DNA of 64,000 nucleotides from Jatrophihabitans sp. GAS493 (GTDB taxonomy: Bacteria; Actinomycetota; Actinomycetes; Mycobacteriales; Jatrophihabitantaceae). The position numbers and the translations under genes were made by a program. Shown here piece after piece: positions 60,946 through 64,000 of this stretch. The stretch is from the NCBI RefSeq assembly GCF_900230215.1, contig NZ_LT907982.1:434001-498000 (forward strand), written 5' to 3'. Under the pieces are notes generated by a model, which did no database searches, was not told the origin of the DNA, and saw nothing but the letters and a program-made list of their open reading frames with translations. The first letter of the stretch is position 1, and the number at the start of each line of letters is the position of its first letter.

Positions 60946-62583
60946 GTGAGGAAGTTAATCGCTGCGTTCATCGCGGCCGTAGTTTTGCTCGGTTTCGCCG
61001 CCACGGCCCAGGCCAGTCCGGTCGCTAAATCGCCCGCGCCGGCCGCTGAGTACACCCCGGCACCGATAGTCTGGGGCCCGTGCGACAGTCCGACGCTGCA
61101 GTCCTTCGGGGCCCAGTGCGGCATGCTGACCGTTCCGATGGACTACGCGAAGCCCAACGGCACGAAGATCCAGCTCGCTGTGTCGCGGGTGTTGCACACG
61201 ACAACCGACTACAAGGGCGTCATGCTCGTCAATCCAGGTGGCCCCGGCGGCTCGGGGCTCATCTACTCCGTCTTCCAGACCTTCGTTCCGAACGGTGGCG
61301 GGGCGCCTTACGACTGGATCGGATTCGACCCCCGTGGCGTCGGTTCCAGCGTCCCGGCGCTGACCTGCAACCCGAACTTCTTTCACGGTGACCGACCCCC
61401 GTACGAGCCGACCACGTCCAAGATCTACAAGCAGTGGATCAACCGCTCGAAGGCCTACGCTGCCGACTGCAAGGACGCGGCGAGCAGCGCGCTGTTCAAG
61501 CACGTGAAGACCACCGACTCGGTGGCTGACATGGAGAGCCTGCGCATCGCCCTCGGCCAGCAGAAGACCAACTACTACGGCTTCTCGTACGGGACGTACC
61601 TGGGCTCGGTCTACGCCACGCTGCACCCGACGCGCGTGGGCAAGTTCATCTTCGACGGCACCGTCGACCCGCAGCGGGTCTTCTACAAGAGCAATCTGGA
61701 TCAGGACCGCGCGTTCCAGAAGACCTTCGACATCTACTTCACCTGGCTCGCGAAGTACAACAGCATCTACCACGTCGGTGCGACTCAGGCGGCGGTCCGG
61801 GCGAACTACTTCAAGGCATTGCGTCAGCTCGACCAGAAGGCAGCGGGCGGCATCCTTGGCGGCGACGAACTGATCGACGTCTTCACCTCCGCCGGGTACT
61901 ACGTCTACGACTGGGAGGACATCGCTCAGGCGTTCTCGGACTACATCAACCAGGGCGATGCGACGGCGCTGATCGCTCGCTACGTAGATGCGAACCCGAC
62001 CACGACCGGTGCCGACAACGGCTACGCGATGTATCTGGCCACGCAGTGCACCGACGCGCCGTGGCCGCAGAGCCAGCAGAAGCTGGACCAGGACAGTTAC
62101 AAGCTGGTGAGCCAGGGTTACAACTACTTCACCTGGAGCAACGCCTGGTTCAACGGTCCCTGCGCGTACTGGAAGTTCCAGGCGAACCAGCCGGTGGACG
62201 TCACCGGCGCGAAGGTCAAGACTCCGATCCTGATGATCGGCGAGACCTACGACGCCGCGACGCCGTTCGCCGGCAGTCTGGTCGTGCGCAAGCTCTTCCC
62301 GACCGCCTCCCTGATCGAAGGCCTGGACGGGTCGACGCACGCGGGGTCGTTGTCGGGCGTGGCCTGCACGGACGACACGATTGCCACCTATCTGCTCACC
62401 GGCGCGGTGCCACCACGCAAGAGCGGCAACCAGTCGGACAAGATCTGTCCGCCGGTGCCGCAGCCGACCCCGACCCCAGCGACGGCCGCGGCGGCGTCCT
62501 CCGCGTCACGGGCCGGGACGGGCCGGGCGCAGGTGCTCGACCAGCTACGGGCGACGGTCGCATTCTCGGCCACCCACGGCTGA
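60946..62583 (+). CDS. Secreted alpha/beta hydrolase, TAP-like (tripeptidyl-aminopeptidase family)
   Basis: A 545-residue exported hydrolase. Signal peptide 1-24 ends at AQAS. An oxyanion segment NPGGPGGSG is followed by DWIGFDPRGVGSS and nucleophile Ser214 in GFSYGTYLG; the C-terminal TAP-like domain has ILMIGETYDAATPF and GSTHAGSL with the likely Asp and His. Family members include Streptomyces SlpD/SlpE and mycobacterial CaeA/Hip1-like proteases. The last 45 residues are Pro/Ala/Ser-rich. GTG start with GGGGGA upstream. Not an obvious lipoprotein. Confidence 0.88.
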   Translation: MRKLIAAFIAAVVLLGFAATAQASPVAKSPAPAAEYTPAPIVWGPCDSPTLQSFGAQCGMLTVPMDYAKPNGTKIQLAVSRVLHTTTDYKGVMLVNPGGPGGSGLIYSVFQTFVPNGGGAPYDWIGFDPRGVGSSVPALTCNPNFFHGDRPPYEPTTSKIYKQWINRSKAYAADCKDAASSALFKHVKTTDSVADMESLRIALGQQKTNYYGFSYGTYLGSVYATLHPTRVGKFIFDGTVDPQRVFYKSNLDQDRAFQKTFDIYFTWLAKYNSIYHVGATQAAVRANYFKALRQLDQKAAGGILGGDELIDVFTSAGYYVYDWEDIAQAFSDYINQGDATALIARYVDANPTTTGADNGYAMYLATQCTDAPWPQSQQKLDQDSYKLVSQGYNYFTWSNAWFNGPCAYWKFQANQPVDVTGAKVKTPILMIGETYDAATPFAGSLVVRKLFPTASLIEGLDGSTHAGSLSGVACTDDTIATYLLTGAVPPRKSGNQSDKICPPVPQPTPTPATAAAASSASRAGTGRAQVLDQLRATVAFSATHG

Positions 62584-62680
62584 TTCCCGGATTGGGCGGT
62601 CGACAGTGGGTGTGGTGGATGCCGACGCCTACCGGTAACTCATTCGCGTGAGCGACCGGTACGGCGATCGGACGCCTGAG

Positions 62681-62768
62681 CGGAGGGCGTGGGATTTGAA
62701 CCCACGGTTGGGGATCACCCAACAACGGTTTTCAAGACCGTCGCACTCGGCCACTATGCGAGCCCTCC
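62681..62768 (-). tRNA. tRNA-Ser (anticodon TGA)
   Basis: An 88-base class II tRNA on the minus strand. Acceptor GGAGGGC pairs with GCCCTCC, the discriminator is G, the anticodon loop CTTGAAA carries TGA, with a long variable arm and GTTCAAATC T-loop. CCA is not encoded. Confidence 0.96.
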
Positions 62769-62908
62769 AAGTTGCCGGTCCAGCCTAGCCGACGGCGATC
62801 GGGGCGGATTCCACCAGAAATTCTGCCGCCGCTGTCGATCCGCCGCCACCTCACGCGTCGATACTGTGTGAGGCCCCAAAAAAGCGGGCCGCGACGAAAG
62901 GACAGCCC

Positions 62909-63262
62909 ATGTCGCAGTACCTCATCCTGATCTTCGGAGACGAAGCCGAGTACGCCGCCGCCGACGAGCAGACCACCAAGGAGATCCACGCCGGGCACGG
63001 CGAATTCGCCGACATCGCCGGGGCCGCCATGGTCGGCGGCAACGCGCTGTACCCGACCGCCACCGCCACCTCGATCCGTAAGGGAGCCGATGGCGAGTTC
63101 ACCGTCACCGACGGCCCCTTCGCCGAGATCAAGGAGGCGCTCGGCGGCTACTACCTGGTCGAGGCGGAGGACCTCGACGCGGCCATCGCGCTGGCCAAGG
63201 CCGTTCCGGCACCGTGGGGCGGTGTCGAAGTTCGCCCGATTCAGGTAATCGATATGTCGTGA
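62909..63262 (+). CDS. YCII/DGPF-domain protein
   Basis: A 117-residue protein with the YCII fold (QYLILIFGDEAEYAAADEQ at the start, LGGYYLVEAEDLDAAIALAK in the middle) and the TDGPFAEIKEA motif that defines DGPF proteins. ATG has an AAAGGA site. Its stop overlaps the GTG of the sigma-factor gene (GTGA). Genes of this kind are the known companions of ECF42 sigma factors and are usually in their regulon. Biochemical role unknown. Confidence 0.92.
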   Translation: MSQYLILIFGDEAEYAAADEQTTKEIHAGHGEFADIAGAAMVGGNALYPTATATSIRKGADGEFTVTDGPFAEIKEALGGYYLVEAEDLDAAIALAKAVPAPWGGVEVRPIQVIDMS

Positions 63263-64000
63263 CCGGTTCGGCTACGGTCACGGCCGCAGTCGCGGACGCG
63301 CACCGTCGCGAGTGGGCCTTCGTGCTCGCCGCGACCGTGCGCGTCACCCGCGATCTGGACCTCGCCGAGGAGTGCGTCCAGGACGCCTACGCCAAGGCTC
63401 TGGACACCTGGGGAGCGCGCGGTGTCCCGGCCAACCCCGGCGCCTGGCTGACCACGGTGGCTCGACGCCGGGCCCTGGACGTGCTGCGCCGCGACTCGCT
63501 GTGGCGCCGGGCGGTACCGCTGCTCATCGAGGAGGCGGGGGCAGCCGGCGATCACATCGGCGATGATCGTGACGAGATCCCGGACGACCGGCTGCGCCTC
63601 ATCTGCACCTGCTGCCACCCGGCCCTCTCGCCGGAGGCGCAGGTGGCCCTGACGCTGCGCCTGGTCGGCGGCCTGAGCACGCCGGAGGTGGCCCGCGCCT
63701 TCCTGGTGAGCGAGTCGACGATGGCCGCCCGCATCACCCGGGCCAAGAAGAAGATCAGCGGCGCCGGCATCCCCTACCGCATCCCGGACGTGCATGAACT
63801 GCCGAGCCGGATCAGCGCCGTCCTCGAGGTCATCCACCTCGTCTTCACCGCCGGACACACTGCGGCCGCGGGCGAGCAGCTACAGCGCAGTGACCTCTGC
63901 GAGCGGGCCATCGATCTCGCCCGCATGCTGCACTCGCTGCAGCCGAAGAACGGCGAGGCGACCGGCCTGCTCGCCCTCCTGCTGCTCACCGACTCGCGAC
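63259..64000 (+). CDS. ECF sigma factor, ECF42 type (partial, runs off the end)
   Basis: 247 codons are visible without a stop. Region 2 (about 15-75) includes DLDLAEECVQDAYAKAL and AWLTTVARRRALDVLRR. Region 4 (about 125-180) has LTLRLVGGLSTPEVARAFLV and STMAARITRAKKKI. A C-terminal extension follows from about 185 (VLEVIHLVFTAGHTA), as in ECF42 factors, where it replaces an anti-sigma factor for control. No anti-sigma gene is seen. GTG start, four-base overlap with the DGPF gene. Confidence 0.92.
   Translation, partial: MTGSATVTAAVADAHRREWAFVLAATVRVTRDLDLAEECVQDAYAKALDTWGARGVPANPGAWLTTVARRRALDVLRRDSLWRRAVPLLIEEAGAAGDHIGDDRDEIPDDRLRLICTCCHPALSPEAQVALTLRLVGGLSTPEVARAFLVSESTMAARITRAKKKISGAGIPYRIPDVHELPSRISAVLEVIHLVFTAGHTAAAGEQLQRSDLCERAIDLARMLHSLQPKNGEATGLLALLLLTDSR

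Overview
The window is about 64 kb of high-GC DNA with strong third-position G/C bias, many GTG and a few TTG starts, and several genes that look leaderless (a TANNNT box 6-8 bases before ATG). Families typical of Actinomycetota are present (DUF5302, DUF6458, PucR, ChoD-like GMC oxidase, acyl-ACP desaturase, LAxTG-anchored DUF11 protein, ECF42 sigma factor next to a DGPF protein). I read it as chromosomal DNA of a free-living actinobacterium, perhaps near the Frankiales/Jatrophihabitans-type lineages. The genus is a guess.

Layout. (1) 1-3350: end of pstS and pstCAB, high-affinity phosphate uptake, with a strong hairpin between pstS and pstC. A TrmB/LuxR-type regulator converges on it. (2) 4.9-10.3 kb: a ChoD-like GMC oxidoreductase, a DUF5302 protein, then a molybdate locus (HTH-TOBE protein, modA, modB, modC). 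(3) 10.4-20.9 kb: an MFS exporter, a fatty-acid-CoA ligase, a TerC membrane protein, a PucR regulator, a PAS-GAF-PP2C phosphatase and a large DUF11 wall protein with a sortase-type tail. (4) 21-27.1 kb: an overlapping minus-strand operon of ABC ATPase, permease, lipoprotein binding protein and two cytosine-deaminase-type amidohydrolases, with an upstream GntR/FCD regulator. I infer uptake and hydrolysis of an N-heterocycle.

(5) 27.3-36.75 kb is an accessory stretch: GH16 secreted glucanase, unknown proteins, a methyltransferase, DUF2332, a RelBE/ParE-like toxin-antitoxin pair, a NERD gene whose 3' end is lost at that pair, a McrA-like HNH endonuclease and the 3' remnant of a tyrosine integrase. 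It ends at the 3' end of tRNA-Arg(ACG), the classical geometry of a decayed tRNA-integrated island.

(6) 37-50.3 kb: MarR regulator, tRNA-Ser(GCT), an MprF-type lysyltransferase-domain protein, a TetR/DHA2 efflux pair, a 949-residue PEP-synthase/rifampin-phosphotransferase-like enzyme, L-serine ammonia-lyase, Ohr, siderophore-interacting protein and phosphoglucomutase. (7) 50.6-64 kb: a second TrmB/LuxR-like regulator, lipid genes (acyl-CoA synthetase, acyl-ACP desaturase, thioesterase, thiolase with HxlR regulator), a lipoate-ligase-family protein with its accessory domain at the N terminus, an orphan chemoreceptor, a secreted TAP-like hydrolase, tRNA-Ser(TGA), and a DGPF protein overlapping an ECF42-type sigma factor that runs off the end.

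No rRNA, IS element or CRISPR array was seen. Functions are assigned from motifs read by eye. No database search was run.
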